DNA of 64,000 nt from Purpureocillium takamizusanense (GCF_022605165.1 NC_063075.1:2170001-2234000); one strand, 5' to 3'. Shown: positions 35,675 to 48,298, numbered from the stretch's first letter. Notes: a model not told the origin generated them from the sequence alone. Translations and numbers: made by a program.

Positions 35675-38600
35675 GCTGACACGCCTCAATGCTGTTGGCG
35701 GTGGAGATGAAGCGGCGGCGGCCTGGTTGCGTATTCCCCAGCCGATGTGGCCTTGATTACAGATTTGCGCACATATCTTGACCTTCCTGAGCCTTTTCAA
35801 TCGTCTGCCCGCCTAGACTGTAGGCCGCGCTTGGGTCTGGAGACATAGCGTGGTCTTGATGGTTGGGGGCTAGTGACGGGCGGTTCTATCTCGGATTCTC
35901 GTCTACTATGACTCAACCCATCTTGCGCCAGGGGGGCATCAGCCTGCTTACTAGGGCTACTGATTGCCGCCCAACAACGCGTTCTCGTTCTGCCTTTGGA
36001 ACTTTTGCGTCTAAAGTCAAGTTAGAAGACTGTGATGGGCTGGGATACAGGTTGTCTTGTATTGTGAACTAGAGTAAAAACATCTTAACGCAGAAATGCA
36101 ATATACACCATGGAAAATACTCGACCGCACGGGCTACCATTCAAGATCGCCCACGGTGTCTGCAAACTCTACCGTCAAAGCGACTTGATGATAACAAACG
36201 AGGCTGCAATAGTCTCTCACTGGCTCGCCGACAGGGCCCCTGGGCCAGCCAGCTCGAACTACCCATAAAGTCGAAAGAAGCAAAACAAAGTCAAGTGTCG
36301 CGCCCTGGAGCACTCAGCTGCTCAAGCACATGTCGCGTCGCCAACGCCACAAGCATGTGCAAATGGGGGCCAGCCTTCGCGGCCGCCTCGATGCCGCCGG
36401 GACACTGAAGTCTCAGGTTTGCAGGGTGGCGTTTGGCAGCGCGTCACTTGCCAGTGCCGATCAGCCGCGCGCGCCTGATGGTACAGTCTGTGCGGACAAG
36501 CTGCCGGCAGAACGACAAGGGGGTGTTCGGCCAAGCTTGGAGATGGCCTCGGGTACTACCACGTCAGAGGCGGCGATGCCACGACAGACGGAGATGATGC
36601 AGGAGAGACGACGCATGCGCCGGTCGCGTGTGTTTGCTAGGAGCCGTGACTGTGCGTGGTACGGTACTTCGTACAGACGGTGAAGATACACCGTTGCACC
36701 TGCGGTACCACGTCTTCCTAGAGCAAGGAGGATCGCGGGGTTGTCAGCGACCTCGGACAGCGACTCAGGCCCACGGGCATGGCGGGGTCACACCGTTCTC
36801 GCAGTTACTATTCATGGCGTCCGAGTGACTGACTAGTTGTACCATCAGCCGTCTGTCTACACGAGACTATGGCCAGCCGCAGGCAGCATATCTAGCCCGA
36901 CACAACGCGTACGCCGCCGTCTCTCGCGCGCGTAGCCCGCCGACCCACGAGCTGCGACGAGTGCGGGCTTTTCGACCCCTTCTGCGCCGTGGTGGTGCCT
37001 TGCAGCGCCGGGCAGTGGGGGCAGATGGGTGAGAAGGGGAGCTAGAAGCCGAGTCGTGAGTCTGGCTGGCGCCAGCAAAAGTAAGCCAAGCAACTTTGGG
37101 GAGCGGAACCGTCTGATGATCGATAACCGTGTCCCAGCGGGCGGCGGTGTCTGGTCAAGTTGCCTAACAAGAGGGTCGACGCCTAGCTAGCTTCTCAGCT
37201 AGTAGCAGTCGTCAGTCACTCGTGCCGCCTGCACAATGCCGTCGAAGTGGTCCCTGCCGCGGGCGGTGGCGGCGTCTCCGCTCGTCGAGCAAGGCTTGCA
37301 GGGGTGGTTTCGCATGGGACGGGGAGCGGCCCGTGGGCCAAGCTCATGACGGAGTGGAGGCCGAGGCAGGCATTGCAGGGCGTGCCCTGGTCCGGTGTGG
37401 CTGGCGACGGTGGGGGCAGCACGCGGGAGGAGGGGGAAAGAGGAAGAAGAGTGATGATGGGATGGACGCGATGAACGAATGATGGAGGAATGGCGCTGGG
37501 ACGTCGGGCTGAGTGTGCGTAATTTGAGAGGACAGGAAGAATCTCATGTCAGTCTTATGAGCCAACCGCTCAGCGCTTGGGGGCTGGTGAGTGGCCGTGA
37601 GCACCTGGGGGGCAAGCCCAATCAGGCACGCGAGCCCTGAGGGGAGCACCCGCCGGGGCGCGGGGCGGTTACCTCTTCAGGGGGGCAGGCAGTACAGGAC
37701 ACCTGGTTCTTGGGCCATCCGTCGCCAGCAGGAGCGATCGATGCGCCACACTGCAGCACGCAAACACGCTTCCATTTGTAAGAGAATTTGGGGGCGGCCA
37801 GCAGAAGCACCAACAGCGTGTCCGGGGGTGCGACCGCAACGGTGCCAGCGAGTCGGGGCCCGTCCTAGGCAGAGTGATTGGGCGTTGAAGCCGCCGGGGG
37901 GTGATGCATCCAAGTGCCCCCGGGCGCATGTGATGCTACTGGCGGTGATGTCGCGCCCATCCCTGTGCTGGGATCATCACATGATGGTCGTCAACGACGA
38001 ATAGAAGGAGCACCCGACGCTCAGTCACCACGCGCATCGCATCGCATCGCCGCTCACCTTGACAATTTTCTAGTGGCTTTGCAGTGCTGTGATTGACGGC
38101 CCTCGGCCTGCACCAGCGGCACCACCACCTCATGCTTGCGCGTGCCCATGGCCAAGCATATGTGCGTATAAAGAAAGGACTGGTCCATCCGTCCACTCCG
38201 CCCCCCATACTTGGATGAAATTCATCCACTCATCGTCACCACACCTGTCTGTTACACGGGAACCATCAGCACGTTGTTGATGAGACAGGCCGCCATACGC
38301 AGTACAAGTCATGCGTCGCCCGTGACGTGCAAGAGACAGACGCAGACACACGAGTATACACACGCAACAGCTGCAACGATACGACACCTCGTGCGTGCTG
38401 TTCTGGCCGCAGAACAAACAAAAGAATCATCATAACTACATATTTCCTACATCTGTAAGACGACGCTGCAAGCTGCAGCAGCCAGCGACACCGCATTCGC
38501 TCGTGTGCAGATCTCAGCGACATCGGATGCGCCAGTGACACGCGCCCCCGCCCGCCCGCCTTGGACGCATGACCAGCAAGCAGCAGCACCAGCATCTCTG

Positions 38601-40376
38601 ATTGATGAGGTGTAGCCGCAACCAAGGGCCCAACTACAGACACACACGCACACGATACACACGCGCAGACGCTGCCGCCGCCGACGCCCGGGAACAGTGC
38701 ATCTTCAGACGGCAGCTATTCCCATTCACCACCACAACCACCACCACCACCACCACCACCATCACCGCCACCGCTGCCTGCCGCTGCAACACCATCACGA
38801 CATCCTTCCAACTGACGCAACAGCACAACGCCCCTGCGCCATCCACCGTCCTCTCGTTACTTGACTGTTCTCTCCCTCTCTCTTCTTCTGCTCCTCCTCC
38901 GTCGTCTCCTGGCTCATCCCCCTCTCAAACACAAACTCCATGCGCCAAAACGCCACGGGCGGGGAGTCACGGCATCATATAACCCACACAAAACAAAACC
39001 CCTCCCCCCCCACTTACACAGACAGACACACAGACAGACAGCAACACATCATCGCGCCATCGTCGGCCACCGACAATCGACAGCCGACAACCGCCCCCCA
39101 AGCCAGCGCACGCACCAAGCAGTCTCTTCCCCAACAAGCGCCTAGCATCCCTGCTGCGCCCTCCCATCTCATTACGAAAAAGCCCACGATAGTGGTCCGT
39201 TAGCTTGACCCTCCGTGCAAGTGCCAGCCCAGCCCGTCGTCGGCCTTCTAGACGCCCGGGTACGGTACCTGACCAGATCCCGCTTCTGTTCCTGGTGGCT
39301 CTTCTTGTCCCGCCGCCGGGTCCAACCCCCCTCCCCGCCTCTATCGGCTGCCTTCGGACCAACAAACACACTGACTGGCCCACGAACTTACAACACAACG
39401 GACGCACACATATGCACACCTAACCCACCAAGCTTCAACCTACTGCGCCTAGGGCCCTGGCGCTAAGGCGAAGGCGTGCACTCCACGACGGGGCTGCGGA
39501 TACCCTCGAAAACGGGACCCATTCATAACTACCCATCAGTGCCCAAACTCACTCACCGCCGTCGGCGCATGCACAACAGGCACAGCACGGCGTGGGACGA
39601 GACACGGGCCACCCCTGTCCGGACGGCTCCCGGCTCGTTGTTTGTTCGTCATCCATACCACTGCAGTCAAAAAACCTTGTGCCTTTGAGTTTGCGACTTT
39701 TCGAACGCACCCCCCCCTCTCTTGCTCTCCGGTGCCGCTGGCTGCTCTTATTGTTATTCGAGCGGGCGAGTACAAACACCTCGCACACCCACTGCGCGTC
39801 TACTTTCTTTGTTTCTTCGTGACGTGACGCCCCACGGTTGACGATATTGTCTCTGCGTGCACCTGGGCCTGCTGCGCTCTCACGGCCCCCGGAAATCAAC
39901 AAAACCCCTGCAGACCGCAACTTGGCTGTTGATACTCCAGAGTCTCTTGGCCTGCACCACAACCCCGGTCCTCTAACCCGGTGGACCGCCTGTATCAAAG
40001 CGATTTTGGCTCCCGTCCCCTGCCAGAGTTGCATCAGACACGCACGCGCCGTGAACCACCCGGCGGCTTTGTTTGGGAAACGGACCCAACTTGCATCGCC
40101 TCAGTGGACCGCCAGGATCGTCGTGTGTCAAAGGCGCGGCAGCTCGGCTGGCCGTCTCTCTCTCTCCAACACTTTCCCTCTCTCTTCCCTCCTGTCCTAT
40201 CCCGGCCGGGCTATGGATCATCTATACCGCTTCTTGCAGTCTTGCCGTCTTCTCGCCAGTACAAAACCCGAGACGCCCTCAGCGCCGCCTCCTTAACGCC
40301 TTTCGTCTCCTTGGTCGCCGCCGCCGTCTCTCGCTCACCGTCGTCCGCCGTCGTCACCGGCAGGCGTGTACTGGCC
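35675..40376. other. 4.7 kb gene-poor region and long leader
   Basis: No convincing protein gene on either strand. From about 38.6 kb the plus strand becomes C/A- and pyrimidine-rich (CAC repeat at 38728-38769, CAGA-type tracts near 39000-39050, CT-rich near 40150-40200). This resembles the long leaders and promoters of fungal regulatory genes, so much of it may belong to the gene starting at 40377. Between 35.8 and 38.5 kb I see only short ORFs. Confidence 0.5.
38728..38769. repeat. CAC microsatellite
   Basis: An almost pure CAC repeat in non-coding DNA, part of a long C/A-rich tract upstream of the gene at 40377. Confidence 0.8.
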
Positions 40377-41309
40377 ATGGGGGACGGGCCCCGAATAAGC
40401 CCCACGGCTTCCAATACGACGTATCACAGCTTCAACGATATCGAGCTGCAGGAACCGCCTTCGCCGCCCCGGACACGGGATTCCACCCGCAGATACGACT
40501 GCGACGCAAACTCTCCACTGGACCCCGAGAAGACGGACCACAATCTCACAGCCGTCAAGATGCAGCGCAAGGACTCTGGGTACGGCTCCAACACGGCCAG
40601 CCCGAGGACTTCATCTTCTCGCTCACGGCCACCGACGTCGCCCACCAGGCGCACCTCTAACCCAGGCCCGCAACCACAGTCACCATCCAGCCCGCCTCTG
40701 CGTTCACGAGCCCGGCCATCGACCCGCCGGGCCGCCAAGTCGTATCCGCAACCCAGCGCTCAGCCACTGTTCCAAGCGCGCGTCCCTGCCGCCGGCACGT
40801 CGAGGCCACAGCAGCAGCAGATTGCCTTCTTTCACTTCCCGACGCCCGATCTTGTTGAGCTCACGGAGGCCGGAGCCACATCGTCTTCGGCGTCCTCCAC
40901 GCACCGCCATAATCACCACCTTCGTCATCAGGAGCATAGCCATCTGCATCACATTGAGCACGAAGAGGACCGTGCGACTTCGTCTGGGCCGCCACAAACA
41001 ACGCACTACTGGACCAGCGACAGCACGCGCCGGCTCGAGTACGCGGCTATCGACGCCGCGAGCCGTGGCTTCACCGGTTGGGTGCGCAGGCACCTCGTGC
41101 CGGACTGCTTCAACCCGCGACAGCACGTGGCCTTTGACGACGATACGGGCAGCGTGCGTCGGTACCGGCTCGAGCTCGAGGACGAGGACGAGGAAAACGA
41201 TCATTGCGGTGGCGGCAGTGGTGCGGAGAAGACGCATCATGGCATGAACGGGCACCGGCGGCGCAAAGGCTGGACTCTCTGGCCGCTACGCAAACGCAAC
41301 ACCATCTGA
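40377..41309 (+). CDS. conserved fungal protein of unknown function, basic/acidic tail
   Basis: A single-exon 310-residue protein from ATG 40377. The first two thirds are disordered: Ser/Pro/Arg-rich, with a possible phosphodegron-like DSGYGSN and a His-rich tract near residues 180-200. The C-terminal ~100 residues look folded and conserved: HYWTSDSTRRLEYAAIDAAS, then GWVRRHLVPDCF, then FDDDTGSVRRYRLELE, then a basic end KGWTLWPLRKRN. I recall this block from unnamed proteins of many filamentous ascomycetes, but no function is known to me. The reading frame stays open for 132 codons upstream without an ATG, so an extended leader is likely. No membrane segment or signal peptide. Confidence 0.75.
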   Translation: MGDGPRISPTASNTTYHSFNDIELQEPPSPPRTRDSTRRYDCDANSPLDPEKTDHNLTAVKMQRKDSGYGSNTASPRTSSSRSRPPTSPTRRTSNPGPQPQSPSSPPLRSRARPSTRRAAKSYPQPSAQPLFQARVPAAGTSRPQQQQIAFFHFPTPDLVELTEAGATSSSASSTHRHNHHLRHQEHSHLHHIEHEEDRATSSGPPQTTHYWTSDSTRRLEYAAIDAASRGFTGWVRRHLVPDCFNPRQHVAFDDDTGSVRRYRLELEDEDEENDHCGGGSGAEKTHHGMNGHRRRKGWTLWPLRKRNTI

Positions 41310-42414
41310 CATAATTCTTGGACATTTCTTTTGTAAGCGAGGTCATCTGGCATTTCACGCTTCCCGTCTCGCGGCCATTGGGCTGCGCAGCTGGCCTTGG
41401 AGCACGTTCCCTTTTGATACCTCCGCCTTTCCTACTTCATTTTCTTCTCGCATTGCAGCAGCAGGTGCATAATCGGCGTTAAGCACTATACCCACTGGCC
41501 CAGCCTTTGCGGCGTGGCTATTTTTTCATTCCCAAGCTTGGTTCGCATCTACCCCTTGGCATACACACATATACACTGGAGAACAACAACAGACACCAGT
41601 CAGATGACAGACGAGAGACGACAGAATGGACCCGTCATATCGGAGACAGATGAACGAGAGAAGGAAGGCATGATAGAATGACGCACGAATGGGAACATGG
41701 CATGGACATTGAAGTGCGGGGCTCATTGTGTTGTGGTTGATAGAGGTTGGGGCCGAGTGGGTGGGGGGACGCGACTTCAACAATGGTTTCCTCACCCAGC
41801 GCTCTGAATTTCAACTTTAGAGAACTTGCCGAGAGAAGACACGGATGTTGCACGCCATCGAGCATGCACAGGACATTGCACCGTTGCAGCATCTCTCAAG
41901 GTCAGTTACGACGAGTTGCGGGTGGCCGTTGAAGGCATCCCACGCCCCCTCTTTGCCTTTGGCGTCAACCTTTCATAGAACACAACGACAATGCAAGCAC
42001 GTTGACCATGAAACCCCCAACCCCCCAACATGTGCTCGCGTGAAATTCACTCTAGCAGTTCAGGTTGCCGCGCAGCACCGAGCCCGACCTTCGCTAGGGG
42101 GTTGCTGTTCAGTGCTGGCGGGCAGGTAGGTAGCCCAGTTTCCAGTTTCCGTACGGCGCAGGCAACGCAGCCCAGCAACGCACATTCACTGCCCGCCATG
42201 GAGCCGCAGAGGGCCCGCGAACGAGTGTTTGTTCCTCCTACCCCTTCCCGCGAGATCGGTCCTCTGAACGACGCGTTCAGATTTCTCAAGCGCTTCATCC
42301 AACCTTCATCCAACCCACTCCCCTCCCTCCAGTTAGCCATCTCATTGTGTTTTGCCCCCTTACCCGCGTGCACGACAAGTTACGACCGCAGCTACAGCTA
42401 CTTGATCTATCGTC
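41310..42414. other. intergenic, promoter of the GCR1_C regulator
   Basis: About 1.1 kb; short ORFs only. Confidence 0.5.
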
Positions 42415-44455
42415 ATGGAGGTAACCAAGCTCCTCAACGCATGCCCCCCTGACGACGGGACCGCACTCCATCATCACCATCATCATCCTACATCGACAAT
42501 GGCCCAGCCCATCACTTCCGTGGAGCGTCTCCTCTTCCCCTTTGATACAGAGGAAGCAGCATCCCCTTCGCCCATGCTTCAGGACCTCGTCGCCGTGGCC
42601 GCCCAGGAACTGCGCGCCATGCAGAAGCAGCAGCAGCAGACGACGACGTCAACGACGATGCGTTTCCCTGCTTCCCCTATCAACAACAAAACAAACAACA
42701 ACAATAACAAACACGGCTGCGTGACCCGCGAGAAGCTGCAGCACCAGTACCGCTGCGAGATGGAGGACGTGCGCGCGAGCTTGTACTTTGTCGAGGGCGC
42801 GCTGCGGGATATCTGCGCGCAGAACCGCCGCCGCTGGGGGGCGCAGGTTGGCGTGGTTCGCAGGATCGTCAACATTACCTCCGAGATGGGAGAGATTCAT
42901 GCTCTCAACGGTGGCGGTGGTGGCGGCAGCAACATGGGTTTCGCGTCTGAGAATGGCGGCGGTGGTGCCAAGAATGCTCCTACTATGGCTTCAGGCTATC
43001 AACACAACAACAACTCCCACACCGGCTACGGAAACCACTACTATGCTGTCAACTATGACAACGGCCACGACGGACGTGCTGGCAGTTTCACGGACATGGG
43101 ATCGATGACCTCCAGGGGGTCGTTTTCGTCCACGGCGTCGGATCCATCCACGCTTTGTTCCGAACGGGACGGCAGCAGCAGCATCGCCGGCGGTGGCAGA
43201 ACGGTCGTCGTCTATCCCATCTCGCCGCTCGAAGCATCCCAAGACGACGAGACTTTCGTCGGAGCAGCGGCGGAGATAGTTGAGCATGGCACTCACGATG
43301 ACGAGCGCGGCCAGGAAAAGAAGAAGAAGGAAATGAGGAAGAGGAAGATGTTGCGCAGCGTCAAGTCGGAGACTGCTCCTCTCTCACCACCACCGCGGCA
43401 CCACACCAACACCAGGACAAAGAAGCGGTCGTCTTGCAACCGCCCGACGCCTGTCAAGAAGGGCCAGAAGGCCGGTGGGGGTATAACCGCTACGCGCTCC
43501 AAGGTTTGTTTCTGTTTATCTCTTTCTTTTGTTCTCGGTGGAAGTTGTTGTGTCGCATGAGGACAACCTGTCGTCCCTTCTTTCCTTTTTCCCCTCTTTC
43601 CTTATTGGCTTTGTTGTTTCGTTTCATTATCGTTCTCAAGGCTGCACGTACTAAAACGATATTCTCCAGACTCGTGCTACCGGCATTGCCGCCGCGCCTG
43701 CCACTCAGCAGCAAGTCTCGCCTTCTCCTGAAAGTGACGACGGCACTATCGCAACCTCTTGCAACGATAACTCTGTCGAGAATGCCGATCCGAACATCAA
43801 CGAACAGCCTAGTGACGACGGCTCTGGCGACGAAACTGAAGAAACCGAAGCTTCCATGACCGACGATGATATGGACCTGGAGGATGATGAGCACACATCT
43901 GCCAACAACAACAAAACCGCTTCGACCGCCACTGCTGCCGGCACAGCCAACAGCCGCAACAAGACAAAGAAACAAGGACAGCAGCAGCAGCAGCAGCAAC
44001 AGACAACCACCACCACGCCACGCTACAACGTCCCCCGCCACAAGGGCCCACGCTTCGCCTCCGGCCCGCCCGGCCGCCCGTTCCGCTTCCAGGCCAAGCC
44101 GCGCACCGTGGCGGGCATCTGGCGCGAGTTCAAGGTCGGCACGGGGGGCAACCCGGCGCTCGAGGCGCTGGAGCGCGAGCACGGCACGGGCTGGCGGCGC
44201 GGGGACCTACGCGCGCGCAAGTACGCGAGCAACTACGTGGGCGGGCGGCGCGGCGTCGTCGAGTACGTGGAGCGCCTGGCGCGCGAGTCGGGCTGGGGCG
44301 TGGACGAGGCGATCCGCAGGCTGGACGAGCGCGTGGACGGGAGGATCTCGGCGCTGACGGACGCGCTGCGCAGGGGGGAGGATCCGTTTGCGGTGCTGTC
44401 GAAGAGGTCTGGAGGCGGTAAGAAGGCGGCAGAGGCGGTGGAGATGGTGCAGTGA
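42415..44455 (+). CDS. transcription factor with C-terminal GCR1_C-type DNA-binding domain (two exons)
   Basis: Exons 42415-43503 and 43670-44455 give 624 residues. The intron has donor GTTTGT, branch TACTAAA and acceptor CCAG. The first half holds a His6 run, an Asn-rich segment and a predicted helical region (REKLQHQYRCEMEDVRASLYFVEGAL is cut here to the idea: REKLQHQYR...). The middle has a Lys/Glu/Arg-rich nuclear-localisation stretch (KKKKEMRKRKM) and an acidic region. After a Gln8 run, the C-terminus (about 500-575) reads RTVAGIWREFKVG ... NPALEALEREHGTGWRR, the pattern of the GCR1_C domain that in yeast Gcr1 binds CTTCC and activates glycolytic genes. Met29 (42499) is an alternative start. 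Assignment of the domain is fairly sure; target genes are unknown. Confidence 0.8.
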
Positions 44456-44928
44456 GAGGAGGAGGTGCTTGCTGCAGACCGTGGATGCACGCACACCTGG
44501 GAGAGCAGCGGTGCGGTCCTGGTCGTCCAGAGCGAAGGAGGAGACAGACGATGACTACGACAACGTGTTGACGATGAGGCACGGCGACGGTGGGTTTCCT
44601 GGAGTATTGCCTTGGGATGGTGCGTGAGGGCCGCGAGGCTAGCGAGCGTCTTTGATTTGTATAACGAGTAGAAACGAGGTAGGACGTGGCATCCGTCCTA
44701 CATCAGGACCGTCTTGTACCCTCAGCATGGCAGGAGTTAGGATACAGAGTAGGTACCGCATAGGCACCTCCAAGAAAAAACGTGTTCATCATTCAGACTA
44801 TATGATATCATTAGGCAGGTAGGTATCTGCATCGCGCGGTTCTCGACGCACCGGGCACCGCACCACCCCGTCCCGCACAAACAAGTAGGCAAACAAACAT
44901 ACAAACAAATAACAAAGAGCCATAGCAA
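44456..44928. other. intergenic between convergent genes
   Basis: 473 bp of 3' flanks. Nothing recognised. Confidence 0.5.
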
Positions 44929-46347
44929 TTAAGCCACCCTCGCCTTGACCCTGACATTAAACCCAATCGGCCGAACGTTGAACCACCCATCCTGCTCCAT
45001 CTTGTAGTCCGGGTTCTCCATCTCAAAGTCCAGGTCCCGCAGCATCATGGCCAACACGAGCAGGCTCCACTGCCAGGCGTAGTGCTTGCCGATGCACTCC
45101 CTCTTGCCGTTGCCGAACCACTTCTTGGCCCCCGGCGGCAGCTGCTCAAACGCCTCGCCGACCATGCGCTCGGGCCGGAACGCCAGCGGGTCCTCGAAGA
45201 CGGCCGGATCGCGGTTCACGCCCGCCATGACGATGATCATGGCCTGGTTGTGCGCCACCTGGTACTTGCCACCGGCGAGCAGCACGGGAGGAGCTTTGCT
45301 GTTGTTGCTGTTGCTGTTGGTATTATCCTTGCTGGGTATCGGCTCAATGTTGAAGCCCGGCGCCGCAAACGACAGGCGCAGCGACTCGCGCAGGATGCCC
45401 TGCACGAACCGCAGCTGGTCCAGGTGCTCGTGCTTGAACTCGCCGCCGGGACCGACAATGGCGTCCAGCTCCCCGCGCGCCTTGGCGATGTTTTCGGGGT
45501 TCTTGAGCAGGAGGTAGATGGCGGTGGCGAGGAGGCACGGCGCGGTGCTGCTGCCGATGGGCATGGACACGACCTCGTCGATGACCTGCGACTCGGTCAG
45601 GGCCTTGCCCGTCTCGGGGTCCGTCGCGTTCATCATGGCGGCGAGGACGTCCTGGCGGTCGGTCGGGTGCTCCTTGCGGTACTTGACCACGTCCGCGGCA
45701 TACGCGCGCAGCGCCTTGATGGATGACTTCCACTTGCCCCTATACAGGAGCGTGTTGAGGATGCCGGGCCGGGTAGGCCGCATCACGGCCTCGGCGGTCG
45801 AGTCCTCCATGGCCTTGAGCATGGGGTGCTCCGGCCCGCTCAGGCAGTTGAGGCGCACCCCGAAGAGCGTAAAGGTCGTCGCCTCGAGGTTCAGCCTGGA
45901 GAGGTCCTTGAACGGCGACACTGACGACCGCCCGCCGACGTCCTCACCCTGAGCCTTCCACACGTCAAACAGCTCGTACGCCGTGTCGCGCATCTCGTCG
46001 AAGCGCAGGGCCATCTCGCCCGGCTGCAGCTTCGGCGCGATGATGCGGTGCGCGATGCCCCAGCTCGCCTCGTCGTCGTAGGCCGTGAAGAGGGCGTCGT
46101 GCACCGCGTCGCGTATCTCGACGACGGGCCCGCCGACGTACTTTCGGAAGCGCTTCTCGTCGCATAGCTCCTGCGCCAGGGCGACGCTCGCCACGAAGAC
46201 AATGGTGTGCCCAAAGACCTTGACCTGGAAGATCTCGCCGTACTGCTCCGACAGCTTCTTGAGCGACGCCCAGGTGTTGCTGGGCTGGATGTCGAAGATG
46301 TTGCCCAGGATGGGCACGCCCGCCGGCTGGGGGATCGGCTGCGTCAT
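44929..46347 (-). CDS. soluble cytochrome P450, BM3/CYP505-like heme domain without reductase
   Basis: A single-exon 472-residue P450 from ATG 46347. It lacks an N-terminal membrane anchor and starts directly with IPQPAGVPILGNIFDIQPSN, as do the self-sufficient CYP102/CYP505 enzymes. WGIAHRIIAPKL (96-107), ExxR at E321-R324 (RESLRL), FRPERM (390-395) and the heme loop FGNGKRECIG (411-420, thiolate Cys418) are all present. No flavodoxin or reductase domain follows the stop, so it must use a separate partner. The I-helix reads MPIGSSTAP (262-270): the acidic residue of the usual AGxD/ET motif is replaced by Ser and the second Thr by Ala. Codon use is typical of the window. Fatty-acid hydroxylation is the family habit, but the I-helix change makes that uncertain. 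Confidence 0.87.
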   Translation of the reverse strand: MTQPIPQPAGVPILGNIFDIQPSNTWASLKKLSEQYGEIFQVKVFGHTIVFVASVALAQELCDEKRFRKYVGGPVVEIRDAVHDALFTAYDDEASWGIAHRIIAPKLQPGEMALRFDEMRDTAYELFDVWKAQGEDVGGRSSVSPFKDLSRLNLEATTFTLFGVRLNCLSGPEHPMLKAMEDSTAEAVMRPTRPGILNTLLYRGKWKSSIKALRAYAADVVKYRKEHPTDRQDVLAAMMNATDPETGKALTESQVIDEVVSMPIGSSTAPCLLATAIYLLLKNPENIAKARGELDAIVGPGGEFKHEHLDQLRFVQGILRESLRLSFAAPGFNIEPIPSKDNTNSNSNNSKAPPVLLAGGKYQVAHNQAMIIVMAGVNRDPAVFEDPLAFRPERMVGEAFEQLPPGAKKWFGNGKRECIGKHYAWQWSLLVLAMMLRDLDFEMENPDYKMEQDGWFNVRPIGFNVRVKARVA

Positions 46348-48298
46348 GGTGAAGTGAAGCGAAAGCGAAGCAACACAGGCACGGGTCAACGCACACGCGA
46401 GACGCTGATGAGAGAGGGCCCGGGAGGGAGCAGCAGCTGCTATCAAAAAGGTAGCTGGCAGCTCCAGAGCCGGTTTCTGGGACCTTGCCCGTTCATATAG
46501 CATAGCATTGGCAGCAGCAGCGTGGCTCGACAAGCGGAGACATGCATCTGCAGTGAACCCCCAGCTGCTCCGGGAATCGTCGTACCAATGGAGGGATTGA
46601 CAACACACATATGCAGCCACCGTGGATCGCTACTAATGAGAACGGTCTGCCTGCGAGAGAGACCCGGTCGACGGTCTAGAGGCGACATCCGTGTCGTGTA
46701 GCTGTCTGTGGTTGCCAAAGCGGCACAGCAACTCGGTTGGCTCCCAGCCACGAGCCGTGCGACGAGCTCCCTTTCCGTCTCTCTCTCTGCGTCTCTCCCT
46801 TTTCTCCCCCCTCCTCTCATCATACCCCGTGTTCTGGGAGCCGAACCACAGCTGCACCGACGCAGTCAACAAACGTCAAAGTCCACGGGCCCATCGCAAA
46901 GCATGCATTAGTTAGTAGCCCCCAGCCAGGACGAGGGCCGTGCCGAACGAGGCCAAAAGCAACCATGTTGCTGGAGCTGCGAGTCCCCCCCGGCGTCACA
47001 TCTGATGCCCTGATTGACGTCGTAATTGCAAAGGGCGAGCTATTCATTGGGTCCGTCCCCCATTCCCCCCGTCACCCGACTCGCGGTGGGCTGGCCGGCA
47101 AGCAGCTTTCCCTGCAGCGAGCAAGTGGCCCAAGACGGGAAGGATGTGACATGCGGCCGAAGCTGAATGTCTGAGTGTGGGTTAGCGCAGCCCATGAGGA
47201 ACCACGTTTGGCGTTTTGGAGCCTGCGTAGGCGTCGTCGTCGTCGTTACTAATGGTTCAGTGGCTAAGGGATAATGGGAAATATATATCTTCACAAGACG
47301 GTCCTAAAGTGCTAGAGTTCCGTAGGCCGTGTTTAGGGTACAAGCTCGGTCACACAGGCGAAAAGTGCGGCAGTGACTGCCGCGGGACGGGAGTCGCAGC
47401 GACACCCTCGGGACCCCGCGATGTCTGCGGACAGCTCCGCCGCCTCCACCCGCTTGCAAAAGCAACCATGGGCGAGAAAGCGGTGGGTGGCCCACGACGT
47501 GCCCAGAAAGCGCCGCGCCGATCGAGCTGTGCTGCGGCCATCCATCCGCCTAGGAGCTCTGGTAACTACCTACCGCTTCGACACGAGAGAAGGCCGACAA
47601 TCGTCTCCAACGAACCTGACGGGCAATACTATCGTGAAGCTCCCGTCGACACCTGGTGCCCCCGACGACCCCCCTATTCATGCGTCAGGGCACACACACA
47701 AAGGCATGCATTGTAACGGTCGCCTGTGATGGTGGGTCGCACACAGAAAGAAAGACGGGTTGATGCAAGCTTTCTCAACAACCGCACCGGGGCAGTCACT
47801 GGCTCGCAGTAAGTGAATGGATGCGCAGCCGACAATAGTCGAAGAAAGAACCCAGATTCGTCGGTGTGGTGAGTGGCATTGACGACGACTGCCGTGGACG
47901 AAAAGAGGCGACGATAGGCTCTCTCACTCTCCCTCTCCCTCCGCACTTTCTTGCTGAACGACGGACGAGTTGTGGCGGGGCGTCACACATGCACCCAAAA
48001 AATTCGCTTAGTCACCTCAGCGCAGACCCCCCGAAATTTGTCCTCTGCGCCTGGCAACCGCGCGACTCCTTACACGTCTCCCTTCAGCGACGGACCTTCT
48101 ACCACTAATAATCGCCAACACACTCCGACCTTCTCGCGCCGCGCACCGTCGACATACGGCCCGTCACTCCTTTCCTCCCCCTCCCAACCCCCCAATCGCC
48201 AGTCTCGCCCGTCGATCTTCGAGCTTTCTTCGCGACCCGACCCGACCCAACCCTACTCCATTGCCCGCCCGCACGCACGCCCCCACCGCTTCGCAACC
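46348..48298. other. intergenic, two divergent promoters
   Basis: About 1.95 kb between the P450 and DPM3. Short ORFs only; the last 200 bp are pyrimidine-rich, as expected of a housekeeping leader. Confidence 0.5.

Noticed and set aside
34512..47297. Identical 16-mer TATATATCTTCACAAG at 34512-34527 and 47282-47297
   Set aside because: Flanks differ completely; one such match is compatible with chance in AT-rich spacer.
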